Source: CAWUEZ02 sp963921355 (GTDB lineage Bacteria > Pseudomonadota > Alphaproteobacteria > Thalassobaculales > Thalassobaculaceae). Taken from it: a stretch of DNA of 64,000 nucleotides. The position numbers and the translations under genes were made by a program. Shown here one piece after another: positions 44,081-53,032 of the stretch. Position 1 is the stretch's first letter. Each line of letters begins with the position of its first letter. A model generated the notes under the pieces. The model ran no database searches, had not been told where the DNA came from, and saw nothing but the letters and a program-made list of their open reading frames with translations. The stretch lies in NCBI GenBank assembly GCA_963921355.3, contig OZ001190.1, positions 4,402,001 to 4,466,000 on the forward strand. Direction: 5' to 3'.

Positions 44081-44103
44081 AACCTCTCGGTTCAGGAAAG
44101 TGG

Positions 44104-44119
44104 TTAACGTTCGGTTAAT
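44104..44119. promoter_or_regulatory. CtrA-type binding box upstream of the 44193 gene
   Basis: TTAA-CGTTCGG-TTAAT, perfect in both half-sites with the 7-base spacer, 24 bases after the preceding stop and 74 bases before the next ATG. Position and match are those expected of a CtrA-activated promoter. Confidence 0.65.
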
Positions 44120-44192
44120 TTCAACCGAGCACCCCTAATAGGATTCGGGTATAGATTCCCTCCCTTTTGTCAATCGTGCGGGAGAGCGACAA

Positions 44193-45038
44193 ATGTCCGA
44201 ATTGACCTTTCCGAGCGCGGCTCGGTCCAGCGAGACGGCCGCGCAGCCGTTTCTATCAGCCATTGGGGCGATCCATCGTGAACATGAGGAGAACCGGGAC
44301 CTCATGTCGAGAACGGCGATCGAGCTTCAGCTTGATCTGGATCGCCACGGCTTCAGCCTCGAGGTCTATACCGACCTTAACGCGTTCACCGAAGTCGTGC
44401 GCAGCGTCGGCAAATTCGTTCCGAACGCCTTCGATCCGAAGGTGAAGCCGTCGCGGCCTGGCGACGTTTTCGGTATCGTCATGCGAGATGCCGAAGGCAA
44501 CGTTGCCGCGACAAACGGATGCCGGCTGTACCGCTTCGGCGTCACCACGCTGGCCGACCACCTGGCGACACTGGCCCTGTTCTACGCCAATCCGGTTGAA
44601 CAGATGGCCCGGGGCGAGCGCCTGACGATCGATGGCCCGGCGAACGATTATGCGATGACGGTCGACGACAAGGCTATCTGGGTCGGCTGTTTTTGGGTGC
44701 GCGAGGACCTGCGCGGTGAAGCCTCCAACCTGTCCTACATCATGCCGCTCGCAGCTCGGTTCCTCGGGGCAGCCTGGTGGGGCAAGCTGATCACGTTCTC
44801 TATTCTTGAGAACTGGGTCAGGAAACCGCACTCCCAGCGCCGCCTTGGCCATCCGGACATCTATGAGCACATTCGCTGGTACCGGCCGCACATTCCGGAC
44901 CGCACCGACATGGTGCTTATGGTCACCGAACCGGACGTACCGGTGGTGCGCTGCCAGAGATACCTCGAAGGTGAAGGTCGTCTTCAAGTGAGCCTGCCGG
45001 TCCCAGCGACGAAGACCGAGGTTTCCGCCGGGGACTGA
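44193..45038 (+). CDS. Unknown protein, putative CtrA-regulated, possibly acetyltransferase-like
   Basis: 281 residues. No signal peptide or membrane segment. The middle section (VFGIVMRDAEGNVAATNGCR, then AIWVGCFWVREDLRGEASNL) has the strand-strand-helix rhythm of a GNAT core, with V-R-x-x-L-R-G where the acetyl-CoA loop would be, but the R/Q-x-x-G-x-G/A loop is not clear. A long helical N-terminus precedes it. It follows the 43193 gene by 112 bases and has its own CtrA-type box. Role unknown. Confidence 0.55.
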   Translation: MSELTFPSAARSSETAAQPFLSAIGAIHREHEENRDLMSRTAIELQLDLDRHGFSLEVYTDLNAFTEVVRSVGKFVPNAFDPKVKPSRPGDVFGIVMRDAEGNVAATNGCRLYRFGVTTLADHLATLALFYANPVEQMARGERLTIDGPANDYAMTVDDKAIWVGCFWVREDLRGEASNLSYIMPLAARFLGAAWWGKLITFSILENWVRKPHSQRRLGHPDIYEHIRWYRPHIPDRTDMVLMVTEPDVPVVRCQRYLEGEGRLQVSLPVPATKTEVSAGD

Positions 45039-45051
45039 TCGTCAACAGGCC

Positions 45052-45259
45052 GCGGCAGCCAGGGTTGCCGCAGCGCCACCGTTGGCTCCCCCGGCATTCA
45101 GCCATTGCCGCCGCGCCCGCACGCAGCGGCAATGGCACACGCTGAGGGTTTCCGACGCCGGGCAGCTGCGGAACGGAGACAAGATCGACCAACCGGTCTG
45201 TTCAGGCGCTGAACCGGGAAAGGTTCCATTGATCCCCGCTGTCTCAGCGGGCGTGATCA
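45052..45259. other. Palindrome-dense 300-base spacer without a gene
   Basis: Between the 44193 gene and the EamA gene (45039-45338) there are stacked inverted repeats: GCGGCA/TGCCGC (45052-45071); GCCATTGCCGC 45101-45111 / GCGGCAATGGC 45126-45136; and TGATC-CCCGCTG 45230-45241 / CAGCGGG-cgt-GATCA 45245-45259. The last is a strong hairpin and may terminate both convergent genes. No convincing coding frame. Confidence 0.55.
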
Positions 45260-45338
45260 GTTGGAATTGCCGAACGCGCCCAAGACTGCGGCCAAGGACG
45301 TGCCGGCATTTCGTTCCTCGCCACGTTCGGCATGCCCT

Positions 45339-46250
45339 TCAGGAGCGTTCGGCGGGATCCAGCGTCTCCGCGGGGGGTGTGGTGACCCGACCCGCCCGTT
45401 GCACCCAGATCGCCGCCGCGATGATCAGCAGAGCGCCGACAATGGTGTGACCTGTCGGGACGTCACCGAACACCAGGAAACCGATCACGGCGGCATAGAT
45501 CAGCCGGGTGTATTCAATCGGCGACAGGGCGGAGGCCTCGGCGGCCCTGTGCGCCCGGATGGTGGTCCACTGAACCGCCCCCATCAGGAAACACAGAACG
45601 GCAATCCCCAACCATTCCGCGGGGCTCGGCATATGCCACGCGGTGATGCCCGGTACGGCCACCACCAGCAGAACGATCGCCGATTGCCAGATCATCAGCG
45701 TCGACGTTCTGTCGATCGTCGCGAGTCTGCGCAGGACGATGATCGTGCACGCCGCCAGAAACGCCGCGAGGATCGCCAGCGCCGCCATCGGGTCCACCAG
45801 GGTCGTCGCATCCGGGGCCAGCACGACGACCGTACCGCCGAAGCCGAGCGCCATGGCCCCCCATCGGGCTGACCCAACCTGCTCCTTGAGGACCAGCGCC
45901 CCGAGCAGCACCACGAAGAAGACCTTGGTGAAATTCAGGGTCGTTGATTCCGCCAGCGGAAGATGCACCACGGCCGTGAACCCCGCCAGCATGGCGAAAG
46001 CGGAAAGCAGACCGCGAGCAATGTTCAGCCCCGGCGCCTTTGTCCGAAATACCGTCCCACCCGATGAGACAATCACCGGAATCAGCAGAAGCACCACCCC
46101 TGTCTGGCGCAGCAGGATCAGCTGCGTCGTCGGCACGGTCTGACCGAGCCACTTGAACAGGGCCAGCATGAGCGCGAACAGGAACGTCGACAGCATGAAC
46201 CAAACTGCCGGCGAGACGTTCAACCGCCGAGCCTGAGGGGGCGACTCCAT
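45339..46250 (-). CDS. EamA/DMT-family inner-membrane transporter
   Basis: 303 residues from MESPPQARRLNVSP (an ATG 28 codons earlier is also in frame). Ten hydrophobic helices in two repeated five-helix halves, as in the drug/metabolite transporter superfamily: VSPAVWFMLSTFLFALMLAL starts half one, and a TIIVLRRLATIDRTSTLM-type stretch starts half two, with the EamA LPLAESTTLNFTKVFFVVLL and LSPIEYTRLIYAAVIGFLVF segments at equivalent places. Substrate unknown; relatives export amino acids or metabolites. It stands alone. Confidence 0.85.
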   Translation of the reverse strand: MESPPQARRLNVSPAVWFMLSTFLFALMLALFKWLGQTVPTTQLILLRQTGVVLLLIPVIVSSGGTVFRTKAPGLNIARGLLSAFAMLAGFTAVVHLPLAESTTLNFTKVFFVVLLGALVLKEQVGSARWGAMALGFGGTVVVLAPDATTLVDPMAALAILAAFLAACTIIVLRRLATIDRTSTLMIWQSAIVLLVVAVPGITAWHMPSPAEWLGIAVLCFLMGAVQWTTIRAHRAAEASALSPIEYTRLIYAAVIGFLVFGDVPTGHTIVGALLIIAAAIWVQRAGRVTTPPAETLDPAERS

Positions 46251-46546
46251 TGGGCTTTCCACCGGCCGCAAAGGCGCCGTTATCGGGCGCCGCGGCGGCT
46301 GTGACGAGGTCTCATCCGAGCGTCGCGCTCGCATTCGATCGCACTCACCCTGAACCTCGAGGCAACGAGGCTCCGTCTGAAAGGATCACACCCGCACGAT
46401 CGCCACCGTACGGTATGGGAGGGCGCACAGTGGATCACACCCGAAGATAAAGCAACGATTGATATCCTCCCCAATTGGTTGTCGCCGTTCACCCCGGCGA
46501 TCAATCACGTGGCCCGATACAGAGGGCCATCACCTTGTTCCTCTGG

Positions 46547-48394
46547 CTATGCGGACAAGCTTCTCGGTCCGACATTCTGCCCCAGCACGGCATCGATCTG
46601 CTTTCGATCAAGTGTCTCCTGCGCCTCGAGTTGTTCAACCAGCGCGTCAACACGGACCCGGTGCTCCTCAATCACGCCAACGGCCGTACGCTCGGCCTCG
46701 GCAAGCAACTTACCGACTTCGAGATCCACATCATGCGCCGTGCGATCGCTGAACTGTCGGGCCTGCGCCATCTCACGGCCGAGAAACGGGTGTTCCTCGC
46801 TCTGGCGAAGATCCACCGGCCCGACCGCGTCAGACATGCCCCACCGCGCAACCATGGCCCGCGCCAGCTGCGTCGCCTGCCGAATATCGTCATCCGCCCC
46901 CGAACTGACATCCCCCAACAAAACCCGCTCCGCCGCCCGGCCACCCAGCATAACCGACAATCGATCCATGAGATAAGCGTGCGACAGTGTGTGCCGCTCC
47001 TGCTCGGGCAGCATGTGCGTTGCGCCAAGCGAGCGGCCCCGAGGGATGATCGTCACTTTGTACAGCGGGTCCGCGTTCGGCAGGTAATGGGCGACCGCCG
47101 TATGCCCGGATTCATGAACGGCCAGCCGGTGCATTTCCTCTGCCCGCACCGTCAGATGGCGTTCCATCCCCATCAACACACGGTCGCGCATCTCATCGAA
47201 GTGCTGCATCGAAATCCGCTCTTCACCGGACCGAACGCAGGCGATGGCAGCTTCATTCACGAGGTTCTTCAGATCCGCTCCGGAGAACCCCGGCGTGCCA
47301 GCCGCCAATCGGGCCAGGTCAACATCCTCCGCCAAGGGCTTGCCCCGGACGTGGACGCCGAGAATCGCCTCCCGCGCCGCCTTGTCCGGCAGATCCAGGG
47401 TGACATGGCGATCAAATCGACCAGGGCGCAACAATGCCGGATCCAGGACATCCGGACGGTTGGTCGCCGCCGACACGATCACCGCCTCGTGCCCTTCGAA
47501 CCCGTCCATCTCCGACAGGATCTGGTTCAAGGTCTGCTCGCGTTCGTCGTGGCCTCCACCGAATCCCGCGCCGCGGACCCGGCCGACCGCATCGAGTTCG
47601 TCAATGAAGATGATCGAAGGCGCGCGCTTCTTCGCTTCGTCGCACATCGAGCGAACCCGACTGGCGCCGACCCCGACGAAGACTTCGATGAACTCCGAGG
47701 CCGAGATATTGAAGAACGGAACACCGGCCTCTCCCGCCAGGGCGCGTGCCAAAAGGGTCTTTCCGGTGCCCGGCGGTCCCATCAGCAGGACACCGCGCGG
47801 AGGCTCGGCCCCAAGGTTCAGGAACCGCTTCGGGTCGCGCAGGAACTCGACCACTTCCGCGACCTCGCGCTTGGCGTTGTCCTGACCGGCGACATCGTCA
47901 AAGGTTACCGACGGCGGGGCCACATTCTCTTTCTTGGCCGGCTGCTTCAGAAAGTCGCCCACCCCACGACCGCCAAGCCCGCCGGCGACGTTCTGAAACA
48001 GCCGTCGCCAGAAGAACAGGTACAGTCCGATGAAGATCAGCCAGGGCAGCCAGGTCATCCACCAGTTCGGCGGCGGCGGCGGCAGGGCTGAGATCTCGAC
48101 GTCCTGGGCCTCGAGCAGGCCGATCAGCGCCGGATCGCCGACCGGCGGAATCCGGATCGTCAGCCGGTCTACCGGAGGCTGGCCGGCGGGCTCGTAGGCG
48201 GCATTGAGAACCGCCGTCAGGTCGTTTTCCTGCATGGTGACGGTCGAGACCTGGCCCTCGGACACCAGCGATTTGAAGGTCGTGTACGAAACCGGGGCTG
48301 ATGAGGGGGCTGGCGGGGCCAACTGCTGCGACAGCGCCCACATCAGGACGGCGGTGATCAGCAGCCAGATCAGGATCCACCGACGCTCACCCAT
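46547..48394 (-). CDS. FtsH-type ATP-dependent zinc metalloprotease
   Basis: 615 residues. Two membrane helices (6-22 and 111-129) flank a short periplasmic domain with a Pro-rich end. The AAA+ module has Walker A GPPGTGKT (207-214), Walker B IIFIDELDAVG and the second region of homology RPGRFDRHV. The protease domain carries the zinc site HESGH and later SSGADDDIRQAT. It degrades membrane and regulatory proteins. The C-terminus is shorter and the pre-AAA segment (FLKQPAKKENVAP) differs from the housekeeping FtsH, so this may be a second, stress-linked copy. Divergent from the host-attachment gene. The spacer on its 3' side (46251-46546) holds a weak TGGCCC/GGGCCA hairpin at 46510-46529. Confidence 0.88.
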   Translation of the reverse strand: MGERRWILIWLLITAVLMWALSQQLAPPAPSSAPVSYTTFKSLVSEGQVSTVTMQENDLTAVLNAAYEPAGQPPVDRLTIRIPPVGDPALIGLLEAQDVEISALPPPPPNWWMTWLPWLIFIGLYLFFWRRLFQNVAGGLGGRGVGDFLKQPAKKENVAPPSVTFDDVAGQDNAKREVAEVVEFLRDPKRFLNLGAEPPRGVLLMGPPGTGKTLLARALAGEAGVPFFNISASEFIEVFVGVGASRVRSMCDEAKKRAPSIIFIDELDAVGRVRGAGFGGGHDEREQTLNQILSEMDGFEGHEAVIVSAATNRPDVLDPALLRPGRFDRHVTLDLPDKAAREAILGVHVRGKPLAEDVDLARLAAGTPGFSGADLKNLVNEAAIACVRSGEERISMQHFDEMRDRVLMGMERHLTVRAEEMHRLAVHESGHTAVAHYLPNADPLYKVTIIPRGRSLGATHMLPEQERHTLSHAYLMDRLSVMLGGRAAERVLLGDVSSGADDDIRQATQLARAMVARWGMSDAVGPVDLRQSEEHPFLGREMAQARQFSDRTAHDVDLEVGKLLAEAERTAVGVIEEHRVRVDALVEQLEAQETLDRKQIDAVLGQNVGPRSLSA

Positions 48395-48622
48395 GATTGC
48401 CCCGATACTCCCATTGGAGCGGCCCGCAGCCTGTCGCCTGCCGGGCCTTGCCTGTCAAACCAACACCTAGGTTCGCCGCAACGGCCTTTGTCACCACTAT
48501 CGGCATTCACCTCGACCGGATGTGATCTTCGTCATCCGAGGTGCCTTCCACGAAGGCTATAGAAGGTCGTGTGCATCAGCAAAGCCAGCCGGTCTGGCCG
48601 CGGCGTTCGCCGGGAGGTGTCA

Positions 48623-49060
48623 ATGGCATCGCAAATGACATGGGTAGTGATCGCAGACGCCGGTCGATGCCGGATCTTCGAAACCAAGGACCGCGGTCGA
48701 TCCGTTGCGGCGGTCCTGCAGCACGACCTTGTCGCTGACCACAGGGCAGCGCGCGATCTCCGTTCCGATCGTCCTGGACGCACGTTTGACAGGTCCGGCG
48801 GCGGGCGCCACGCGAAGGAACCCAGAACCGACCCCCATCGCCATGTCCAGGCAGAATTCGCTCAGACCGTCTGCAAAGCCCTCAGCGACGAGCGTGGGCG
48901 GTTCGGGCAGCTTATGATCGTTGCTCCGCCGTCCTTTCTGGGCGACCTGCGCAACAGCCTCTCCGATGACCTGACGGCCATCCTCGTGGCGGAGGTGGAC
49001 AAGGATCTGACGAAAATCCCGGACAGGGAGATCCCTGGCGTCATCACACCGTATCTGTGA
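48623..49060 (+). CDS. Host-attachment protein family (small Pelota/eRF1-like fold)
   Basis: 145 residues from the ATG of MASQMTWVVIADAG, with GGGAGG upstream. The family pattern is WVVIADAGRCRIFET at the start, a basic disordered middle (TDPHRHVQAEFAQTV), LMIVAPPSFLGDLRNSL, and the D-L-T-K-x-P end. The name derives from an Agrobacterium gene; the biochemical role is unknown. In alphaproteobacteria it often sits with stress or respiration genes, as here next to an FtsH-type protease. Confidence 0.8.
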   Translation: MASQMTWVVIADAGRCRIFETKDRGRSVAAVLQHDLVADHRAARDLRSDRPGRTFDRSGGGRHAKEPRTDPHRHVQAEFAQTVCKALSDERGRFGQLMIVAPPSFLGDLRNSLSDDLTAILVAEVDKDLTKIPDREIPGVITPYL

Positions 49061-49097
49061 GGCCCGGCCCGCCCCTACCCCAGCCGAGCCGCTGCGG

Positions 49098-49673
49098 CTA
49101 GTCCGGCGCCCGTCCCTTCCCGGGAAAAGGCAGAACCTGGCCGGACGATTCATGCGCCTCGTTGTCGTACTGCTCAGGTGGCGTGAGACTGAATCCGATC
49201 TCACTCAGGGCGTCTTCCAGATGGGCCGGCAGCGCCAGGCCGGCGCCGCGCAGGCGGTGGGCCAGCTTCTCGACCCCCTGAACCAGCCCATCATCCAAGG
49301 GCATGCCTTCTTCCTTGGCGATGGTCACGAGCTGGGCGATGGTCTGTACGGTCAACACGAGACGACGGTCGGCGGGGACTTCCACGCCCATCGTGACCCG
49401 GCCGGCCTCGGACTCATGTCCATCCTCGCCCTCAAGCCCCTGCGGACCCGAAGCGGGATTCGTCGGGAAATCAACAACCCGATCGTCGGTCACGTCGCCT
49501 CGCCAATCGTCGCCCACCCGTCGCGATCGCGCGCTCGCGAAAGCACCCGATTTTAGGGCCCCGCCCGAGCTCTGTCGACCGGGCGCGAAACGGTCCTGGC
49601 CGGCACCACACGGATCCGTGATCATCGAGGGGGTAGACAAATCATCCCTTGCCGCATCCAAACTGCGCCCCAT
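49098..49673 (-). CDS. Hypothetical protein with conserved-looking C-terminal half
   Basis: 191 residues if started at 49673 (ATG); ATG 49625 (MITDPCGAG) is an alternative. The first 90 residues are Gly/Asp-rich and probably disordered. The second half (VPADRRLVLTVQTIAQLVTI, then GLVQGVEKLAHRLRGAGL) forms predicted helices without a known motif. Convergent with the host-attachment gene and divergent from cytochrome c', whose ribosome site lies 40 bases away. Expression is plausible but unproven. Confidence 0.4.
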   Translation of the reverse strand: MGRSLDAARDDLSTPSMITDPCGAGQDRFAPGRQSSGGALKSGAFASARSRRVGDDWRGDVTDDRVVDFPTNPASGPQGLEGEDGHESEAGRVTMGVEVPADRRLVLTVQTIAQLVTIAKEEGMPLDDGLVQGVEKLAHRLRGAGLALPAHLEDALSEIGFSLTPPEQYDNEAHESSGQVLPFPGKGRAPD

Positions 49674-49721
49674 CGTCTATGAGGCCGGCAAACCGCCCCG
49701 GCTCAACCAGGAGGACCTGCA

Positions 49722-50159
49722 GTGCGGACACTGACCCTGTTCACAGCAAGCTCGATCATCGCCTTGTCGATGATTGCGGGCACCGTTGCCGCTGACGTCT
49801 TGTCGGACCGGAAGGACGGCTTCAAGGCGCATGCGGACAACATCAAGGCGGTAAAGGCGGCGGTCGAATCCGGTAACGCAGCCGACGCCGTTGCTCCGGC
49901 GGAGAAGATGGTGGCCTTTGCCAAGCAGATCGACGGCCTGTTTCCTGCGGGTTCCGGGTCAGGTGAGACGCGCGCGAAGCCGGAGATCTGGTCGGACTGG
50001 GCGAAGTTCCAGGAGGTGTCCGCGGCCCACGTCGCCGAGACCGAGAAGCTCGTCGCGGTCGCGAAATCGGGCGACGCCTCAGCCCTCGGGGCCCAGTTGA
50101 AAGCGACCGGCGCGTCGTGCGGCGCCTGCCACAAGCCGTTCCGACTGCCCAAGAAGTAA
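49722..50159 (+). CDS. Cytochrome c' (class II cytochrome c)
   Basis: 145 residues from GTG 49722, with AGGAGG upstream. A signal peptide (LTLFTASSIIALSMIAGTVA) targets the periplasm. The mature four-helix-bundle sequence carries the single haem motif CGACH at the C-terminus (Cys133, Cys136, His137), the class II layout, followed by KPFR. Cytochromes c' bind NO or act in electron transfer. A bidirectional-looking terminator separates it from the convergent b561 gene, and the two are functionally paired in many proteobacteria. Confidence 0.9.
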   Translation: MRTLTLFTASSIIALSMIAGTVAADVLSDRKDGFKAHADNIKAVKAAVESGNAADAVAPAEKMVAFAKQIDGLFPAGSGSGETRAKPEIWSDWAKFQEVSAAHVAETEKLVAVAKSGDASALGAQLKATGASCGACHKPFRLPKK

Positions 50160-50180
50160 CGGCGAGGCACGAGCACATCC

Positions 50181-50207
50181 AAAGGCCGGCTCCAGAGCCG
50201 GCCTTTT
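50181..50207. terminator. Intrinsic terminator between cytochrome c' and b561 genes
   Basis: AAAGGCCGGCTC 50181-50192 pairs with GAGCCGGCCTTT 50195-50206 and is followed by T. Flanking A and T runs make it usable on both strands, fitting two convergent genes. Confidence 0.85.
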
Positions 50208-50238
50208 CCGTTCGGCTGTGCGCTTGCCGACCCTTGCG

Positions 50239-50922
50239 CTAGCTGACCAGCGTCAGACTGTAGGCAGCCGCTGCGCAGATGACGAAGACTCCGAGTGCAA
50301 TCCACCAGGCGGTGCGGCGGACAGGTTCCGGCGCGACGGTCGGCGGCAGGTGCTTCACCCCAGTGATCATCGGGTTGATGAGGTCACTGCCGAGCAGCAC
50401 CCCATAGGCGATGACCGCGACGATGTGCAGGCCGGCGACCGCCAGAATCACATTGAACAGGCGGTGGTGCCAGCCGGTCAGCGAAATCGACGTGTCATAG
50501 GACACGAGCGAGTACAGCGGGCCTTCGTAGAGAATGTCGTCGGTCGCAAACAGACCGAAGGTCGCTTGGGTCCCAACCAGAATCAGCAGAGCAAGCACCG
50601 CCAGGGCGCCAAGCGGATTGTGCCCGACATGCACCGGATGGCGGCCAGCGGCGGTCTCGCGAATATAGGCCAGGATGGCGCCGGGGCCCCGCACGAAGCT
50701 TGCAAACCGGGCGAACTCGCCGCCGATGAAGCCCCAGATCAGGCGAAACGCGATCAGGCTCAGCGCCGTCAGCCCGAACCGTTCGTGCCACTCCTGGAGT
50801 CCCTGCTCCGCCGTGATCCAGGATCCGGCAAGGCTGGTCACCAGGCACCAGTGAAACAATCGCGTCGGCCGGTCCCAGACCCGGACCGGCACGACCTGAG
50901 GCGCGGAGTCCCGAGCGTCCAT
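50239..50922 (-). CDS. Cytochrome b561-family diheme membrane protein
   Basis: 227 residues. Four to five membrane helices; haem-ligand His occur in RLFHWCLVTS (helix 1), GTDxH-like NPLGALAVLAL region, and SLTGWHHRLFNVILAVAGLH near the C-terminus, as in the Ni/Fe-hydrogenase b-type/b561 family. It would oxidise quinol and pass electrons to a periplasmic cytochrome, most simply the cytochrome c' encoded opposite. The start ATG follows a usable GGAGACACC site. Confidence 0.85.
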   Translation of the reverse strand: MDARDSAPQVVPVRVWDRPTRLFHWCLVTSLAGSWITAEQGLQEWHERFGLTALSLIAFRLIWGFIGGEFARFASFVRGPGAILAYIRETAAGRHPVHVGHNPLGALAVLALLILVGTQATFGLFATDDILYEGPLYSLVSYDTSISLTGWHHRLFNVILAVAGLHIVAVIAYGVLLGSDLINPMITGVKHLPPTVAPEPVRRTAWWIALGVFVICAAAAYSLTLVS

Positions 50923-50936
50923 GGTGTCTCCCCGTT

Positions 50937-51683
50937 TCAGACTTCCGCCATGAAGTCCCGATAGTCGTCGACAACCGCAGCCGCTGCCGTTTCCACCAAC
51001 CGGGCGCCGTGTTCCGGTGTCGCCAGGAAACTGTCGGCGGCGATCCGCCCATCGGGATGGATCGTGCGGTAGTCGTCGGCGTCGTAGAACGGCCGGGGCC
51101 GGGGTGGTGCCGGCGCCATTTCAGCCCGCTTGATGTGCTCACGATAGGCGAACTGCGTGACTGCGATCTCCGACGGCGTGGCGTGGCTGCCTTCGCGGTC
51201 GCCGTACAACTCGGCGCTGACGGCCCGCACCGTGTCGAACCCGAACCAGTTGGCCAGTTTGCACCGCACATGCGGCTGATGGGTCCCGACGGTCAGGCTC
51301 TTGGCGGCGTAGATCTCGCTGAAGGCGGCGGACGCGGTGGCCATGTTGCCGCCATGACCGTTCAGAAAATAGAACCGTTCGAACCCATTACGGGCGAGCG
51401 ACAGAACGACATCCTGGATCACCGCGATCAACGTTGTCGGCCGCAGCGCCACCGAGCCCGGGAAGGCCAGATGGTGTTGAGCCATGCCGATCGAGAGGGT
51501 TGGCCCGACCAGGCAGCCGAGGGTCTCGGCCGCCCGATCGGCGATCACCTCCGGACAGATCGCATCGGTCCCGATCAGTCCGATAGGCCCGTGCTGCTCC
51601 GTCGACCCGATCGGTAGGATGATGCCGCGATGCTCGTTGAGATAGGCCTCAACCTCCATCCAGGTCATCAACTGAAGCCGCAT
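50937..51683 (-). CDS. Creatininase-family amidohydrolase, canonical metal site
   Basis: 248 residues from MRLQLMTWMEVE, with GGAGGAAG upstream. The motifs are LPIGSTEQHGPIGLIGTD (metal-binding Glu/His), GMAQHHLAFPGSV, LNGHGGNMAT and EGSHATPSE, closer to the family consensus than the copy at 35499. It precedes b561 by only 14 bases on the same strand, which is probably accidental. The upstream amidase gene (69 bases away) suggests joint action on an amide or lactam. Confidence 0.82.
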   Translation of the reverse strand: MRLQLMTWMEVEAYLNEHRGIILPIGSTEQHGPIGLIGTDAICPEVIADRAAETLGCLVGPTLSIGMAQHHLAFPGSVALRPTTLIAVIQDVVLSLARNGFERFYFLNGHGGNMATASAAFSEIYAAKSLTVGTHQPHVRCKLANWFGFDTVRAVSAELYGDREGSHATPSEIAVTQFAYREHIKRAEMAPAPPRPRPFYDADDYRTIHPDGRIAADSFLATPEHGARLVETAAAAVVDDYRDFMAEV

Positions 51684-51751
51684 GCTCTTCCTCCAGATCA
51701 TTCATGGATGCCAGGCAGCCGACCGTCGGAGCGCCGCCCGAACGTCGAAGC

Positions 51752-53029
51752 TCAATCCAATCTGGCCAGAGCCTGTTCGAGCCAGGCAGAAACCGCCAGC
51801 GCTTTCGCATCCTCACCGTAGCCGGTGACGATCTGGACGCCCAGGGGCAGGCCTTGATCCCCTGTGCATACGGGAATCGTCGCGCACGGCCAGCGCAGCA
51901 GCGTCCAGATCTTGTTGAACAGGGGATCGCCTGTGCTCTCCAGTCCGCTGGGCGCTTCGCCCGCCGCCGGGACCGTGATGATCGCATCGAACCCGTCGAG
52001 ACGGGCGGCGGCATCATTGCGAAAACTGTCGGCCTCCGCCTGGGCCAGCAGCAGCGCGTGGTCGTCGATCTCGCGCCCCTCGGCAATGGCGCCACGGTAG
52101 AACTCGGTCAGCTTGTCGGCGTGGTTGTCGTATTCCCAGGCCAGGGCGCGCGCCGCCTCGGCGGTCATGATGCGCCTGTGCACCGGGTCCATGGCCTCGA
52201 ACGCCGTCCAATCGACCAGCCCGGCAACCGAAGCCCCCGCCGTCTGAGCTGCGATCCGCACTCTCTCGAGGGCTTCGGCGGCATCCTCCTCGATCTGGTC
52301 GGCGAACGGAACGTGGATCGCGAGCCGTGGCGCCGCCCCCTCGTAGGCGTCCAAAGCCGGGGCCCGGGTGCCGCGCAGGGCGTAGTCGAAATGCGCGACA
52401 TCCGCCACCGTCCGCGCGAAACAGCCAACCGTGTCCAGATAGCGCGACAACTCCTTGACCCCGCCGCGGGGGTGCGTCCCGAAGGTCGGCTTCAACCCGA
52501 CGACGCCGCAATAGGCGGCCGGTCGGATGACAGAGCCCGCGGTCTGGGTTCCCAGGCCAAGGGGCATCATGAAATCCGCGACCGCGGCGGCCGAACCGCT
52601 CGACGATCCACCGGGCGTGTGGTCAAGCCCCTTCGGGTTCCGGGTCTTGCCGGGGTTCCGCCAGGCGAACTGCGTCGTCACGGATTTGGCGAATACCAGA
52701 CCGCCCGCCGCACGGGTCCGGGCAACGATATCGGCATCCGCCTGCGGACGATGCCCCGCATAGATCGACGACCCGTAGCCGGTCGGCATGTCGGCGGTGT
52801 CGAACAGGTCCTTCACAGCCACCGGCAAGCCGGACAGCGCTCCGGGCGAAGACGGTGCGCGCGCCGCGGCACGCGCGGCATCCGGGTCCAGGTGGATGAA
52901 CGCGCCAACGGCTTCCTCGCGCTCGGCGATGCGCTCGAGGCAGGCGTCCACAAGGGCCTCGACGCTGAGGGTTCCGTCTTCGATTGCCCGCAGCGCGTCC
53001 AGAGCGCTCAGCCGATTGGCGCCATCCAT
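51752..53029 (-). CDS. Amidase-signature hydrolase
   Basis: 425 residues. The Ser-cisSer-Lys triad region is complete: LPVAVKDLFDTADMPTGYGS supplies Lys, and TPGGSSSGSAAAVADFM supplies both Ser, with GTQTAGSVIRPAAYCG after it. The family hydrolyses linear amides, sometimes urea-derived (allophanate, N-carbamoyl). It follows the YjbQ gene by 3 bases, so they form an operon, with the creatininase gene probably included. No transporter is next to it. Confidence 0.88.
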   Translation of the reverse strand: MDGANRLSALDALRAIEDGTLSVEALVDACLERIAEREEAVGAFIHLDPDAARAAARAPSSPGALSGLPVAVKDLFDTADMPTGYGSSIYAGHRPQADADIVARTRAAGGLVFAKSVTTQFAWRNPGKTRNPKGLDHTPGGSSSGSAAAVADFMMPLGLGTQTAGSVIRPAAYCGVVGLKPTFGTHPRGGVKELSRYLDTVGCFARTVADVAHFDYALRGTRAPALDAYEGAAPRLAIHVPFADQIEEDAAEALERVRIAAQTAGASVAGLVDWTAFEAMDPVHRRIMTAEAARALAWEYDNHADKLTEFYRGAIAEGREIDDHALLLAQAEADSFRNDAAARLDGFDAIITVPAAGEAPSGLESTGDPLFNKIWTLLRWPCATIPVCTGDQGLPLGVQIVTGYGEDAKALAVSAWLEQALARLD

Positions 53030-53032
53030 CGA

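Noticed and set aside
43193..45038. Assigning the two CtrA-box genes to chemotaxis or flagellar families
   Set aside because: No motif of CheA, CheY, methyl-accepting or flagellar proteins is visible; the link rests on the boxes only.
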